Shown here in pieces: positions 16,244-25,343 of a stretch of DNA of 64,000 nt (position 1 is the first letter of the stretch; each line of letters starts with the position of its first letter). The stretch lies in assembly GCA_016214855.1 (NCBI GenBank), contig JACRMT010000007.1:102225-166224 (forward strand), given 5' to 3'. The stretch comes from Nitrospirota bacterium (GTDB lineage: Bacteria; Nitrospirota; Thermodesulfovibrionia; Thermodesulfovibrionales; UBA6898). Below the pieces are notes generated by a model. The model searched no databases. It had not been told where the DNA came from and saw nothing but the letters and a program-made list of their open reading frames with translations. The position numbers were made by a program, and so were the translations under genes.

Positions 16244-17235
16244 TTATCTTCCTCTGCTGCCATCTTCAAAATTGCATTAACAATAGCCACGGCCACCGGT
16301 GTGCCGCCTTTTCTGGCCAAGTTCGTTATGAACGGAAATGGCTGCGTGGCAAGAAGTGCCTTTGATTCAAGCGCCTTTACGAAGCCGACGGGGACTCCGA
16401 CCACAAGGGGCAAGGAGCGCGGGGCAAGAGGTGAATTAAACAGCTCGATAATTTTCAATAACGCAGTCGGGGCATTTCCGATAGCGATAATGCCGATATT
16501 TTCATCAAGTCCCTTTTCCATCGCAATTTCCGAGCGGGTCCTTCCGGTCTCTTCAGATATTCTGACAACCTCGTCATCTGTAATATTGCAGATAACCCTC
16601 CCTCCCCACTTGCCCAGGAGCTTCTTGTTGATTCCGGCTCTCACCATCTCTATATCAGTCAGGATATTCCGGCCTGCCCTGATAGCATCCAGACCGGCCT
16701 TCACTGCGCCAGGATGAAAGACCAGGGTTTTTTTGAACTCAAAATCGGCGGTTGAATGTATTACCCTTTTTACGATCGGCACCTGTTCAGCGGGAAAATC
16801 GCTGAGGTCAGTCTCCTCAGATATTATCTCGAAACTCCTCTTCTCGATATCAAGAGGAACTGCAAATTTTACATTTTGTATGCGCTCTATCACGATTTCT
16901 ACCAGCTTATCGTGAATGCCGAGCGGCTCTGTATAGACCAGTTCAACAGCAGGAAATCTCTCCCGAGCCCTGCTGATTATTTCAGGAATATCCTTTGTAA
17001 CATGCATACCCGAGCTGAGAAAATAGGGATGGACAACAATCTTTGTTGCCCCGTCTTCAACGCTCTGCCTGATTGCAGTCATAATGTCTGGCTTACCGAA
17101 TTCAAGGTAAGCCGATCTTACGCATGCAGATGAACAGTCCCGGTGAATGGCGTTATGCAGCAGCGTGCCGACAATATCAATATTGTTTGCCTCTTTTTTT
17201 GGGCTTCCGTGTCCGATGAGTATGATATGTTCCAT
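16240..17235 (-). CDS. cbiXC: CbiX-CbiC fusion (sirohydrochlorin cobaltochelatase / precorrin-8X methylmutase)
   Basis: Residues 1 to about 115 are a short CbiX (IILIGHGSPKKEAN and HPYFLSSGMHVTKDIP), the ATP-independent chelatase that inserts cobalt into sirohydrochlorin. Residues from about 125 on are CbiC, which moves the C11 methyl to C12 (a V-HPGAV loop and AIGNAPTAL near residue 250). The fusion joins the first and a late step of corrin-ring synthesis in one chain. In the CbiC part, 16405-16432 is a four-unit heptamer array encoding LAPRSLPL. Nine bases separate the gene from cbiA. Confidence 0.92.
   Translation of the reverse strand: MEHIILIGHGSPKKEANNIDIVGTLLHNAIHRDCSSACVRSAYLEFGKPDIMTAIRQSVEDGATKIVVHPYFLSSGMHVTKDIPEIISRARERFPAVELVYTEPLGIHDKLVEIVIERIQNVKFAVPLDIEKRSFEIISEETDLSDFPAEQVPIVKRVIHSTADFEFKKTLVFHPGAVKAGLDAIRAGRNILTDIEMVRAGINKKLLGKWGGRVICNITDDEVVRISEETGRTRSEIAMEKGLDENIGIIAIGNAPTALLKIIELFNSPLAPRSLPLVVGVPVGFVKALESKALLATQPFPFITNLARKGGTPVAVAIVNAILKMAAEEDK
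16405..16432. repeat. Heptamer array inside cbiC
   Basis: AAGGGGC, AAGGAGC, GCGGGGC and AAGAGGT follow one another inside the CbiC frame. Confidence 0.6.
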
Positions 17236-17243
17236 CTTTTTTA

Positions 17244-18653
17244 TTACCTTTTATCCTTGCAGGAATTGATAAACGCCTTTGGTATAGTCGGATTGCTTCC
17301 GAAGTGGAGATGAATATAACTGGCAAGGGTCTTTTTATAAGAATACCCTTCTGCCGGAAGTGTATCCCCCGAGCCGTTCTTCACGAAATAAGCCCGTGCC
17401 ACACCCTGATCCTGACCTTCCATAATCTCAGAATAGTGGAATTCATGCCCCCTGGCAACAGTAGTGCTGCCCCCGAGGATGCATTCATTGATCAGGGCTG
17501 TCTCACGATATCCAAGACGCGACCTGCCTTTTTTCATTGCAGTCTCAAAGGGGAAAACTCCGGACATCTCATATCTGTCGGTTTCGGATTTCCAGATTCC
17601 TTTTGACAGATACATCAGTCCGCCGCATTCTGCATACATCGCGCCGTCTGATTCTGCAAAATCCCTGACTGACCCGAGCATGGATCTGTTTTGGGAAAGC
17701 TGCTCAGCATGGAGTTCAGGATACCCTCCGCCGATATAGATACCGCCAATATCAGCAGGCAACTGTGCGTCCTCCAGAGGGCTGAAAAAGATCAGCTCTG
17801 CACCCGCCTCTCTCAGAAGATCAAGATTGTCCTCGTAATAAAAGCAGAAGGCCCTGTCACGGGCAACTGCAATACGACACGTGGGGGGCACGTCGCATGG
17901 AGCAGAGAATTGATCCTTGCTATCCCTTATCCCTGATCCTTGATGCCTCATGCTCGATCCGCTCTTCATGATGCAATCGATATCAATGTGCTGAATAACC
18001 GTATCCGCAAGTCTTTCGAGATTTTCCCGAGCAATAGGTTCATCCTCCGCAGTTGTCAGCCCCAGATGCCTGTGCGGTATCTCAAAGTTCAGGTCTCTTG
18101 GCAGATAGCCCATCACCGGCATATCCGTAATACTTTCCTTAAGCCGCTTATAATGATTTTCCGATGCTACCCGGTTAAAGACGACACCGGCGAAATTAAG
18201 GGACAACTCCACCTTCCCCATCCCCTCTTTGCCAAGGAGGGGAGAGAGGGGAGGTCTAAAATCTCTTATACCTTTTACAATCGCTCCTGCAGTTTCTGCC
18301 ATGCCATACGCATCAACAACGAGGACAACAGGAAGACCGAGGCAGCCGGCAAGCGCGGCAGTACTCAAGCTGCCGTCATACAGACCCATCACCCCTTCGA
18401 CCACTGCAATATCTGAATCACGCAGATGTCTTCTGAAACAGTTCTGCACAAAGTCTTCTCCGCACATCCAGAGGTCGAGGTTTCTCGAACGCCTTCCGGT
18501 CACAAGCCCATGAAGACCGGTATCGATAAAGTCAGGCCCTGACTTGAACGGCTGGACGCGAAGTCCTTTCTTCCGAAACGCAGCCATAAGACCGAGCGTT
18601 ATGGTTGTCTTGCCGCAACCGCTATGTGTACCTGCCACTACGATGCCTGACAT
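17244..18653 (-). CDS. cbiA: CbiA, cobyrinate a,c-diamide synthase
   Basis: CbiA amidates the a and c side chains of cobyrinate with glutamine and ATP. The N-terminal ATP-binding motif GTHSGCGKTT is at residues 8-17, and the C-terminal triad-type GATase domain shows IGGGYPELHAEQLS and the nucleophile loop AMYAECGGLMYLS. The 469-residue length is slightly above usual. Two patches look like insertions: one rich in prolines (around FRPPLSPLLGKEG, 18213-18254) and one of seven heptamers (HQGSGIRDSKDQ, 17911-17959). It overlaps cobD by 16 bases. Confidence 0.93.
   Translation of the reverse strand: MSGIVVAGTHSGCGKTTITLGLMAAFRKKGLRVQPFKSGPDFIDTGLHGLVTGRRSRNLDLWMCGEDFVQNCFRRHLRDSDIAVVEGVMGLYDGSLSTAALAGCLGLPVVLVVDAYGMAETAGAIVKGIRDFRPPLSPLLGKEGMGKVELSLNFAGVVFNRVASENHYKRLKESITDMPVMGYLPRDLNFEIPHRHLGLTTAEDEPIARENLERLADTVIQHIDIDCIMKSGSSMRHQGSGIRDSKDQFSAPCDVPPTCRIAVARDRAFCFYYEDNLDLLREAGAELIFFSPLEDAQLPADIGGIYIGGGYPELHAEQLSQNRSMLGSVRDFAESDGAMYAECGGLMYLSKGIWKSETDRYEMSGVFPFETAMKKGRSRLGYRETALINECILGGSTTVARGHEFHYSEIMEGQDQGVARAYFVKNGSGDTLPAEGYSYKKTLASYIHLHFGSNPTIPKAFINSCKDKR
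17911..17959. repeat. Seven-unit heptamer array inside cbiA
   Basis: Seven contiguous degenerate units near CYTNATC cover 49 bases between the ATPase and GATase domains of CbiA, probably in a linker. Confidence 0.65.
18213..18254. repeat. GC-rich hairpin-forming insertion inside cbiA
   Basis: A run of C-rich sequence (CCCCTC) is followed after nine bases by GAGGGG and more G-rich sequence, giving an imperfect palindrome. It encodes a proline-rich patch (PPLSPLLGKEG) not expected in CbiA. It differs from the heptamer arrays and may be another dispersed repeat family. Confidence 0.5.
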
Positions 18654-19699
18654 AATTTTGACAACTCCTTCAGCAGGATTTTATTCTCTTTTCTTGAACG
18701 AACCGCAATTCTCATGTATGTTTCGGCGAGGCCATCGAAGTTGGAGCAGTCCCTCAAAAGAATACCTTTTTTTGAGAGATCACGAATAACCTTCTGCGCA
18801 TATTTCATTTCGAGAAGATAATAGTTCGCAACCGAACGGATATGGTTAATGCCAAGTCTTTCGAGGCCCGCTTCGAGAAACTGTTTCTCACCATGCATCA
18901 TTTCGAGCGATCTTGACCGATATCCGGTGTCATTGAGTACAGCCCTGCCGGCAGCATCAGCCAGACAATTTATTGTCCAGGGCTCTTTCTGTATTTTCAT
19001 CCTCTGCGCAAAAGGCAGGGGAAAGACGCCAAATCCGATCCTGAGCCCGGCAAGCGCATAAAACTTGGTCAAGGACCTGAGCACAATAAGATACGGATTT
19101 CTGCTTACATACTTCATAACCGTCTCATCAGGACAGAAATCCATAAACGCCTCATCCACTGCAAGATAGCAGCCGAACTCTCTGGCCGCGTCTGCGATCT
19201 TTAGAACATCCTTTCTCTTTATAAGCCTGCCTGTTGGATTATTCGGATTGCAGAGAAATGCAAGATCGCAGCCATGCATCGATTTAATAAATGCTTCAGG
19301 GTTGATATCAAATCTGCTTTCGGGTCTCAGCTTCAGTTTTCTGACTTCCGACTTCTGAATGCTTTTGCATGCCCTTTCGTATTCAGAAAATGTAGGAGCA
19401 GCAACAAGTATCCTTTTTGGTTTCAGAACCCTCGGAATCAGATATATAAGTTCAGTACTGCCGTTGCCGCAGATCAGAGACTCGGGAGGAAGACTGTAGT
19501 GCAGCGCAATACGGGAGGCAAGCGAATCTGCAAAAGGCTCCGGATAGTGTGGCAGAAGACTTATAGCCTTTCTTATTGCAGCAATTGCAGTCTTCGGCAG
19601 CCCAAGAGGATTAATGGATGCACTGAAATCAAGAATCTGTTTCAGGGGCAGGCCTGATATCTGCGAAGCCTTATGGATGTTCCCGCCGTGTCCTGTCAT
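18638..19699 (-). CDS. cobD: CobD, L-threonine-O-3-phosphate decarboxylase
   Basis: A PLP-dependent class I/II aminotransferase-fold enzyme of 353 residues that makes (R)-1-aminopropan-2-ol phosphate, the linker between corrin ring and nucleotide loop. The N-terminus GHGGNIHKAS and DFSASINPLG are typical, and the PLP lysine lies in SLTKFYALAGLRIGF. A histidinol-phosphate aminotransferase is the main alternative, but the cbiB-cobD-cbiA context and N-terminus favour CobD. A short heptamer array (19334-19354) lies in the region encoding KSEVRKLKL. It overlaps cbiB by four bases. Confidence 0.9.
   Translation of the reverse strand: MTGHGGNIHKASQISGLPLKQILDFSASINPLGLPKTAIAAIRKAISLLPHYPEPFADSLASRIALHYSLPPESLICGNGSTELIYLIPRVLKPKRILVAAPTFSEYERACKSIQKSEVRKLKLRPESRFDINPEAFIKSMHGCDLAFLCNPNNPTGRLIKRKDVLKIADAAREFGCYLAVDEAFMDFCPDETVMKYVSRNPYLIVLRSLTKFYALAGLRIGFGVFPLPFAQRMKIQKEPWTINCLADAAGRAVLNDTGYRSRSLEMMHGEKQFLEAGLERLGINHIRSVANYYLLEMKYAQKVIRDLSKKGILLRDCSNFDGLAETYMRIAVRSRKENKILLKELSKLCQAS
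19334..19354. repeat. Short heptamer array inside cobD
   Basis: AGTTTTC, TGACTTC and CGACTTC are adjacent inside the frame and encode a charged patch. Confidence 0.45.
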
Positions 19700-20673
19700 A
19701 ACATAGTCCTTAATCCGACAATAACCGCTGCGGCGGCAACAGACAGGACAGACGCCTGAAGGACAAGCAAAATGGCCTGACCGGATGCTGCACGGTAATC
19801 CCCGGCCACATCATCTCCGATATAGGGTTTATCTACAAGCAGACACCCATAGGTCGAAGGCCCTCCGAGCCTGACGCCAAGTGCCCCAGCCATGGCAGCT
19901 TCAGGAACTCCACTGTTCGGGCTTGTATGATTCCTGCCGTCCCGGAGCATGATATTCAATGATGCTCTGCTACAGGACAAAGAACAACCAAAGATAAGAG
20001 ACGCGATGGCCATAAGCACACCAGTTATTCTTGCGGGAATATAATTTGCGACATCGTCGAGCCTTGCCGCAGCCCAGCCAAAACGGACATATCTTTCGTT
20101 CTTATAGCCGACCATGGAGTCTAATGTGTTGATCGCCTTGTATGCGATTGCAAGCGGCAGTCCGCCGATAGCGAGATAGAAAAGCGGTGCAATCACGCCG
20201 TCAGAGAGGTTTTCAGCAAGCGTCTCGATCGTTGCGCGCAGGATACCCTTTTCAGAAAGGTCTGCAGTATCCCGTCCGACGATCATGCTCAGATGCTGTC
20301 TGGCATCATCAAGCATGCCAGCCTTTACGGAGTCGATCACCTGTTTTGCTGAGGAGATAAGCTCCCGCAGGGCAATCGTCGTTCCGATAAGATATATCAG
20401 GAGCGCATTGCCGATGACAAAAAGCAATCCAGAGGCTGGCCGCCTCAGCAGCTCTGAAACAAAAAATGCGATCAGGGCCGACGGAACCACGATCAAAATC
20501 ACAAGCATTATCCCCGCAGCCTTTTCCCCTCTTCCGTCAAATATAGCCCGCAATAACCTTTCCGTATGAGTTATTGCATTCCCGATCATCCTTACAGGAT
20601 GGGGCAGCCATCGAGGGTCTCCTATCGCGAGGTCCAGAATAAATGCAAGAATAAGTTCAAGAGGTCCTATCAC
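19696..20673 (-). CDS. cbiB: CbiB, adenosylcobinamide-phosphate synthase
   Basis: A 325-residue membrane protein with several hydrophobic helices that attaches aminopropanol phosphate (or aminopropanol) to adenosylcobyric acid. The family blocks DLAIGDPRWLPHPVRMIG, ETLAENLSDGVIAPLFY and FGWAAARLDDVANYIPARIT are present. It overlaps cbiP by four bases and cobD by four bases, which couples the product of CobD to its user. Confidence 0.94.
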   Translation of the reverse strand: MIGPLELILAFILDLAIGDPRWLPHPVRMIGNAITHTERLLRAIFDGRGEKAAGIMLVILIVVPSALIAFFVSELLRRPASGLLFVIGNALLIYLIGTTIALRELISSAKQVIDSVKAGMLDDARQHLSMIVGRDTADLSEKGILRATIETLAENLSDGVIAPLFYLAIGGLPLAIAYKAINTLDSMVGYKNERYVRFGWAAARLDDVANYIPARITGVLMAIASLIFGCSLSCSRASLNIMLRDGRNHTSPNSGVPEAAMAGALGVRLGGPSTYGCLLVDKPYIGDDVAGDYRAASGQAILLVLQASVLSVAAAAVIVGLRTML

Positions 20674-22202
20674 GGGTTCAGAACCCTCCTGACGAATTCC
20701 ATGTCGATATTCTCTTTGACCATGGCGGCAAGGCTGTCAAGGGCCTTTTCCTTCATACCTGTATAGTCGACCGAAACCGGCAGGACAGGCAGGCCCTTCT
20801 TCTCCCTGATCCGGTTGATCAGATCACGCCTGAATTCATTGTTGTCGAAAATGCCGTGCAGATAGGTGCCCCAGCAGTTTTTATTGAGTGAGCCGTCAAA
20901 AAGAGGTGATGAGTTATGAGTGATGGGTGACGAGTCAGAGGACAATCTACTAATTCTGAACAGGCCGATATCGCCAGCACTCCTGCCCATATGTATTTCA
21001 TAGCCTTTCAAAGGTTGATAGTTGATGGCTGATAGCTGATGGCTGGTATTTACCATCTGCATCTCTGCCTCCACCTGACAGGTGATCTTCTCTTTTTCAA
21101 AGACAGTTTCTATATTAAGGAGCCCGAGGCCTTCTACTTCTGCGTGTGTGCTTTCTGCGTGATATGGATCGAGGATCCTGTTGCCTAACATCTGATATCC
21201 TCCGCACATGCCCATAACATCAATACCCTTCGCAAATGCCCTGCTTATGCTCTGATCAAGGCCCTGGTTCCTCAGAAGCAGCAGATCCTTAACGGTATTT
21301 TTCGACCCGGGGACGATCACCATATCTGCGTTTTCGATCTCGACAGGATTAGTAGAGTATACGAGTTCCACATCCGGCTCCTGCGCAAGCGGATCAAAGT
21401 CTGTAAAGTTGGAGATATATTTCAGCCTGACTATGACTATTTTGATCTCCCTTGACCCCTGCCCCCTGACCCTTGGCCCTTGCGATAAAGCCATGCCGTC
21501 TTCTTCAGGCAGCCCCAGATCATGAACATAGGGAAGCACACCGATAACCGGTTTCCCTGTCCTGTCCTGAATCATCTGGAGTCCGGGTCGAAGAATCTCC
21601 ATATCACCGCGGAACTTGTTGATAATAAATCCCTTGATATGCCTGCTGTCCCTGCCCAAAAGTTTAACGGTGCCATAAAGCGATGCAAATACACCGCCCT
21701 TATCGATATCGCCAACAAGAAACACATGCGCCTTTGCCATCTTTGCAGCAGACATGTTCACAATGTCCACATTCATAAGGTTTATCTCTGCAGGACTGCC
21801 GGCGCCTTCCATGATAATCAGGTCATAATCCCTTGCGAGTTTGTCATACGATGCGGTAACTGCCTTCCATGCCTCTTTTTTGAAGGTGTAGTATTCCTGT
21901 GCCTTCATATAGCGAAATGCCCTGCCATGGATGATCACCTGCGAGCCCATCTCTCCAGAGGCCTTCAGCAGTATAGGGTTCATATCAACGGTCGGCTCCA
22001 CCCTTGATGCCTCAGCCTGCAGAGCCTGAGCCCTTCCGATCTCGCCGCCCTCCCGGGTAATAAATGAGTTCAACGCCATATTTTGGGCCTTGAATGGAGC
22101 GACTTTTATTCCTGCGTCAGAAAAGATCCTGCATAGCGCTGCTGCGATCAGGCTCTTGCCTGCGCCTGAACCCGTGCCCTGTATCATAAGAGCTTTAGCC
22201 AT
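20670..22202 (-). CDS. cbiP: CbiP/CobQ, cobyric acid synthase
   Basis: CbiP amidates side chains b, d, e and g of adenosylcobyrinic a,c-diamide. The N-terminal P-loop-like IQGTGSGAGKS, the AQNMALNSFIT block and the GATase nucleophile loop GMCGGYQMLG identify it; 510 residues is normal. Three heptamer arrays interrupt the gene (20906-20940, 21014-21048, 21449-21483). They encode Ser/Pro/Gln-rich patches and each keeps the frame. The family contains no such patches that I know of, so these are probably tolerated surface insertions. Confidence 0.93.
   Translation of the reverse strand: MAKALMIQGTGSGAGKSLIAAALCRIFSDAGIKVAPFKAQNMALNSFITREGGEIGRAQALQAEASRVEPTVDMNPILLKASGEMGSQVIIHGRAFRYMKAQEYYTFKKEAWKAVTASYDKLARDYDLIIMEGAGSPAEINLMNVDIVNMSAAKMAKAHVFLVGDIDKGGVFASLYGTVKLLGRDSRHIKGFIINKFRGDMEILRPGLQMIQDRTGKPVIGVLPYVHDLGLPEEDGMALSQGPRVRGQGSREIKIVIVRLKYISNFTDFDPLAQEPDVELVYSTNPVEIENADMVIVPGSKNTVKDLLLLRNQGLDQSISRAFAKGIDVMGMCGGYQMLGNRILDPYHAESTHAEVEGLGLLNIETVFEKEKITCQVEAEMQMVNTSHQLSAINYQPLKGYEIHMGRSAGDIGLFRISRLSSDSSPITHNSSPLFDGSLNKNCWGTYLHGIFDNNEFRRDLINRIREKKGLPVLPVSVDYTGMKEKALDSLAAMVKENIDMEFVRRVLNP
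20906..20940. repeat. Heptamer array 1 inside cbiP
   Basis: Five units near GTGATGA (GTGATGA, GTTATGA, GTGATGG, GTGACGA, GTCAGAG) run without gaps in the GATase half. Confidence 0.8.
21014..21048. repeat. Heptamer array 2 inside cbiP
   Basis: Five units alternate GTTGATA, GTTGATG, GCTGATA, GCTGATG, GCTGGTA, about 75 bases from array 1. The unit sequence differs from array 1. Confidence 0.8.
21449..21483. repeat. Heptamer array 3 inside cbiP
   Basis: Five units near CCCTTGA (CCCTTGA, CCCCTGC, CCCCTGA, CCCTTGG, CCCTTGC) encode the patch QGPRVRGQGS. The unit is a phase variant of the exact array at the start of cbiM. Confidence 0.8.
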
Positions 22203-22211
22203 GGAGACAGC

Positions 22212-22239
22212 TATCAGTTATCAGTGAATAGTGATCAGA
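22212..22239. repeat. Heptamer array between cobC and cbiP
   Basis: TATCAGT, TATCAGT, GAATAGT and GATCAGA fill most of the 57-base spacer upstream of cbiP. The next gene keeps its start just downstream of the array. Confidence 0.7.
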
Positions 22240-22259
22240 AAAGACAAACAGAGAAAAGT

Positions 22260-22949
22260 TCACCTAAACACGCCTCCATTCAGTAATTTAACAACAGGGT
22301 ATTTATCCCAGAACTCGATAATATTCACAGCAGCATAATCCTGTTCTATTCTGAAGATGTTTTCGAAAGGTATACCAAGTATATGGCAGAGGATAATCCT
22401 GTTGACCCCGCCATGCGCAACAACAGCGATGCATCCTCCGGCATGGCCTGACAGTACGTTATTCAGAGCCTTTATCGTTCTTTCTTTCACCTCAAGTGTG
22501 CTCTCACCGTCTACCGGACTGTATTTCAGCGGGTTGCCAGCCCAGGCATTAAACTCCTCAGGATACTGCTCCCTGATCTCTGTAAAGCTCATGCCTTCCC
22601 AGATGCCGAAGTTCCGTTCCCTGAGTTCAGGGACCTCAATAGGAACAATGCCGTGAGGAGCAGCAACAATCTCTCCGCTTTTGACTGCCCTGCCCAGATC
22701 AGATGTATAGACAGCCTTCAGCCTGTCAGAAATCCCGGACAGGGTCGCCTGTGTGCCATGGATATCCTTGAGATAGCTCGCATGTTTTGAAGACGAGGCG
22801 CCTCTTACATGTGCGGCCACAAACGCAGCTGTCCTTTCTACCTGCCGTATGCCGTTTTCTGACAACGGCACATCCATGCTGCCCTTGTAGCGCTTTGTCT
22901 CGCTGCCTTCTGTTTCGCCGTGTCTTATGAGGTAGAGTGTCGTAACCAT
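22260..22949 (-). CDS. cobC: CobC, alpha-ribazole phosphatase (histidine phosphatase family)
   Basis: A 229-residue phosphoglycerate-mutase-like phosphatase. The catalytic RHGET motif begins at residue 9 and the second histidine is in VVAHGGVNR near residue 180. In this operon it most likely dephosphorylates alpha-ribazole or adenosylcobalamin 5'-phosphate, the last step of nucleotide-loop assembly. A generic broad-specificity phosphatase cannot be excluded by sequence. It overlaps cobS by 25 bases. Confidence 0.85.
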   Translation of the reverse strand: MVTTLYLIRHGETEGSETKRYKGSMDVPLSENGIRQVERTAAFVAAHVRGASSSKHASYLKDIHGTQATLSGISDRLKAVYTSDLGRAVKSGEIVAAPHGIVPIEVPELRERNFGIWEGMSFTEIREQYPEEFNAWAGNPLKYSPVDGESTLEVKERTIKALNNVLSGHAGGCIAVVAHGGVNRIILCHILGIPFENIFRIEQDYAAVNIIEFWDKYPVVKLLNGGVFR

Positions 22950-23740
22950 ACGTATGTCACCATTAAAAAGATTATCTCTGAAGCCTCACTCAATGCGCCG
23001 AGCGTATCGCCGGTCATTCCGTTGAACCTCATTCTGAAGAACTGAATTGCTGAAAAAGAAAAAAGATATTGTGATACAGCGAGCAGAGCAAACAAAATCG
23101 CATAGTTTGCCTGGAATCTGCCCTGCAGAAGCGCAAAAAAAGAGACAGCAAAAAGCATGATCAGGACCAGCGTCGATCCCATCAGATGACCCGCCCTGAC
23201 ATTATCGATAAAGATCCTTCCGAGGCCGTCCTGTCGCGCAGAGTCCGCATGCAGCATTGCAGGGACTGTTACCCACTTGGAAAATACGGTCATCATAACT
23301 ATGGCTGCAAGAAATACAGAAAAAGAAACCGCATGAAACAGACTGGTCAGAAGCAGAAATTTAAGCAGAAGCGACATCATGATTGCAGTGGCCCCTGAAG
23401 CGCCTATTGCGCTGTCTTTCATGACCAGCAGCCGTTTTTCGATATCTGCAGCAGCGTCACCCGAAGCTTTCACAAACAGGCCATCAGCCGTATCTGCGAG
23501 GCCGTCCAGGTCAAATCCTCCGTTGGACATGATATGCGCCAGAATAATAAAACCGCATACAACCTCTGCATCGAAAAGCCGAACCATTATTGCCGCTGTC
23601 AAGGCTATCATCAGCCCCTGACATGCTCCTGCTATCGGGAAAAAGACGGTCGAATCAACCATATCTTCTTCAGATACGCTGCCGTTCACCTTCACAGGAA
23701 AAACGGTCAGAAATTGTATTGCAAGCAGCACTTTTTTCAT
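22925..23740 (-). CDS. cobS: CobS, adenosylcobalamin 5'-phosphate synthase
   Basis: An integral membrane protein of 271 residues that joins AdoCbi-GDP to alpha-ribazole phosphate. The N-terminal FLTVFPVKV and the metal-binding motif GGFDLDGLADTADGLF near residues 75-90 identify the CDP-alcohol-transferase-like CobS family. Six to seven hydrophobic helices are seen. Its start overlaps the cobT stop. Confidence 0.93.
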   Translation of the reverse strand: MKKVLLAIQFLTVFPVKVNGSVSEEDMVDSTVFFPIAGACQGLMIALTAAIMVRLFDAEVVCGFIILAHIMSNGGFDLDGLADTADGLFVKASGDAAADIEKRLLVMKDSAIGASGATAIMMSLLLKFLLLTSLFHAVSFSVFLAAIVMMTVFSKWVTVPAMLHADSARQDGLGRIFIDNVRAGHLMGSTLVLIMLFAVSFFALLQGRFQANYAILFALLAVSQYLFSFSAIQFFRMRFNGMTGDTLGALSEASEIIFLMVTYVWLRHSTS

Positions 23741-24801
23741 TAGTTGATTATCTCGTCCGACACGCCGGCTTCCTGAAAGGTAGCCATCTCTTTGTAGATC
23801 CTGAGACCCGCTTCCAGGAGGTACATGGCAAGTGCTGCACCAGTACCCTCTCCGAGCCGCATGTCCAGATCCAGAATCGGAGAGAGCCCCATGGCATCAA
23901 GCATCACGCGATGTCCTTTTTCAACAGAATTATGAGCAGCGAACATAAAGTCTCCGGATGACGGCTCAAGCGTATGCGCGATCAGCGCGCCTGCCGTGGA
24001 TATAAAGCCGTCAATTACGACCGGTATCCTGTTTGAAGCAGCGCCGAGGATCAATCCGGCAATGCCCCCTATCTCAGCTCCGCCGACTTTCGCAAGTACG
24101 TCGATCGGGTCTTTGCCGTCCGGCGTGTTGAGCGTAAGGGCTTTTTCAATCACCGCTATTTTACGTATCAGTGCTTCGTCCGATATGCCGGTGCCTTTCC
24201 CCGTCACTTCTGAAACGGGTCTTCCGGTAAGTGCTGCGACAATTGCGCTTGAGGGAGTCGTATTGCCGATGCCCATGTCGCCGGTCCCGAACATGTTGTA
24301 GCCCTTCCCGGCATATTCGTTGGCAATTTCGATCCCGGTTTCAATGCAGGCTGTCGCTTCCTCTCTTGACATGGCAGGTCCTTTCGCAAAGTTCCTGGTG
24401 CCACTCAGCACTTTCCTGCTCATGAGCCCTTCTACTCCGCCAAAGTCATGATCGACACCGATATCTATCACGACCACCTCTGCCCCTGCATGTCTCGCCA
24501 GCACATTAATGCCGGCGCCACCCCTGAGGAAATTGAATACCATCTGGGTGGTGACTTCTTTGGGATATGCCGCAACACCCTCAGCAACTATACCGTGGTC
24601 TCCGGCAAAGGTGAACATCACCTTCCTGTCGATAACTGGATTATTATTCTCGGCGATTGCTACTATCCTCCGCGCAAATTCTTCAAGTCTTCCGAGGCTG
24701 CCAGGCGGCTTTGTAAGATTGTCGAGATGCTTCTGGGCAACAGCATACCACTTTTCATCAACCGGCCTGATAGACTTCAATGTGTCATGTAACAGATCCA
24801 C
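23740..24801 (-). CDS. cobT: CobT, nicotinate-nucleotide:benzimidazole phosphoribosyltransferase
   Basis: CobT activates the lower-ligand base by forming alpha-ribazole phosphate (or an analogue). Family blocks are clear: [10 protein letters not shown] near residue 33, [16 protein letters not shown] near residue 65, [16 protein letters not shown], and the catalytic-glutamate region [11 protein letters not shown] close to the C-terminus. The length, 353, is normal. Its place between cobU and cobS, and downstream of a ThiC-like gene, links it to benzimidazole made in the same operon. Confidence 0.94.
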   Translation of the reverse strand: MDLLHDTLKSIRPVDEKWYAVAQKHLDNLTKPPGSLGRLEEFARRIVAIAENNNPVIDRKVMFTFAGDHGIVAEGVAAYPKEVTTQMVFNFLRGGAGINVLARHAGAEVVVIDIGVDHDFGGVEGLMSRKVLSGTRNFAKGPAMSREEATACIETGIEIANEYAGKGYNMFGTGDMGIGNTTPSSAIVAALTGRPVSEVTGKGTGISDEALIRKIAVIEKALTLNTPDGKDPIDVLAKVGGAEIGGIAGLILGAASNRIPVVIDGFISTAGALIAHTLEPSSGDFMFAAHNSVEKGHRVMLDAMGLSPILDLDMRLGEGTGAALAMYLLEAGLRIYKEMATFQEAGVSDEIIN

Positions 24802-24815
24802 GATTTCTCCTTTTG

Positions 24816-25343
24816 TTACGGCTTTATCCTAAACGGTATTCCTGCAGTCACGAGGTAGACCTCATCGGCAACAGCCGCCATCTTCTGGTTTAACTTTCCT
24901 GCCAGGTCCCTGAACCTCCGTGCAAGTTCGTTTTCCGGGACAATGCCCATGCCTACTTCGTTTGAGACAACAAAAATCCGTGATGCGTGATGAGTAATGA
25001 GTGATGCGATAAAAGACTGCATCTCTTTTTCCAGATCTTTATCAGCAAGCATGAGATTAGAAAGCCAGAGGGTGAGGCAGTCAACGAGAACAACATTATG
25101 GGCAGAGGAAGCAGTTCTTAATACCTCTGCCAAATTTACAGACTCTTCGATGGTATCCCAGTCGCTTCCGCGCTCCTCTTTGTGTTTCGCGATCCGCTCC
25201 TGCATCTCCGCATCAAATGCCTGGGCTGTGGCAATATATGCCTTTTGTCCTTCATATGCAGAAGCGCGGCTGAGCGCAAAGGAGCTTTTGCCGCTCCGCG
25301 CCCCGCCGAGCACAAAGATAATCCTGCCCTTACGTTCAGGCAT
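24816..25343 (-). CDS. cobU: CobU, adenosylcobinamide kinase / guanylyltransferase
   Basis: A 175-residue bifunctional enzyme that phosphorylates adenosylcobinamide and transfers GMP. The P-loop [12 protein letters not shown] is at residues 13-24, and [19 protein letters not shown] carries the second conserved block. A four-unit heptamer array (24980-25007) encodes part of [11 protein letters not shown], just before the NEVG motif. The start shares a base with the stop of the ThiC-like gene. Confidence 0.93.
   Translation of the reverse strand: MPERKGRIIFVLGGARSGKSSFALSRASAYEGQKAYIATAQAFDAEMQERIAKHKEERGSDWDTIEESVNLAEVLRTASSAHNVVLVDCLTLWLSNLMLADKDLEKEMQSFIASLITHHASRIFVVSNEVGMGIVPENELARRFRDLAGKLNQKMAAVADEVYLVTAGIPFRIKP
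24980..25007. repeat. Heptamer array inside cobU
   Basis: GTGATGC, GTGATGA, GTAATGA and GTGATGC run without gaps inside the frame and encode residues just before a conserved motif. Confidence 0.8.

Noticed and set aside
15384..21483. Heptamer arrays as a CRISPR array
   Set aside because: Units are 7 bases with no spacers and no cas genes are near; they are simple tandem arrays.
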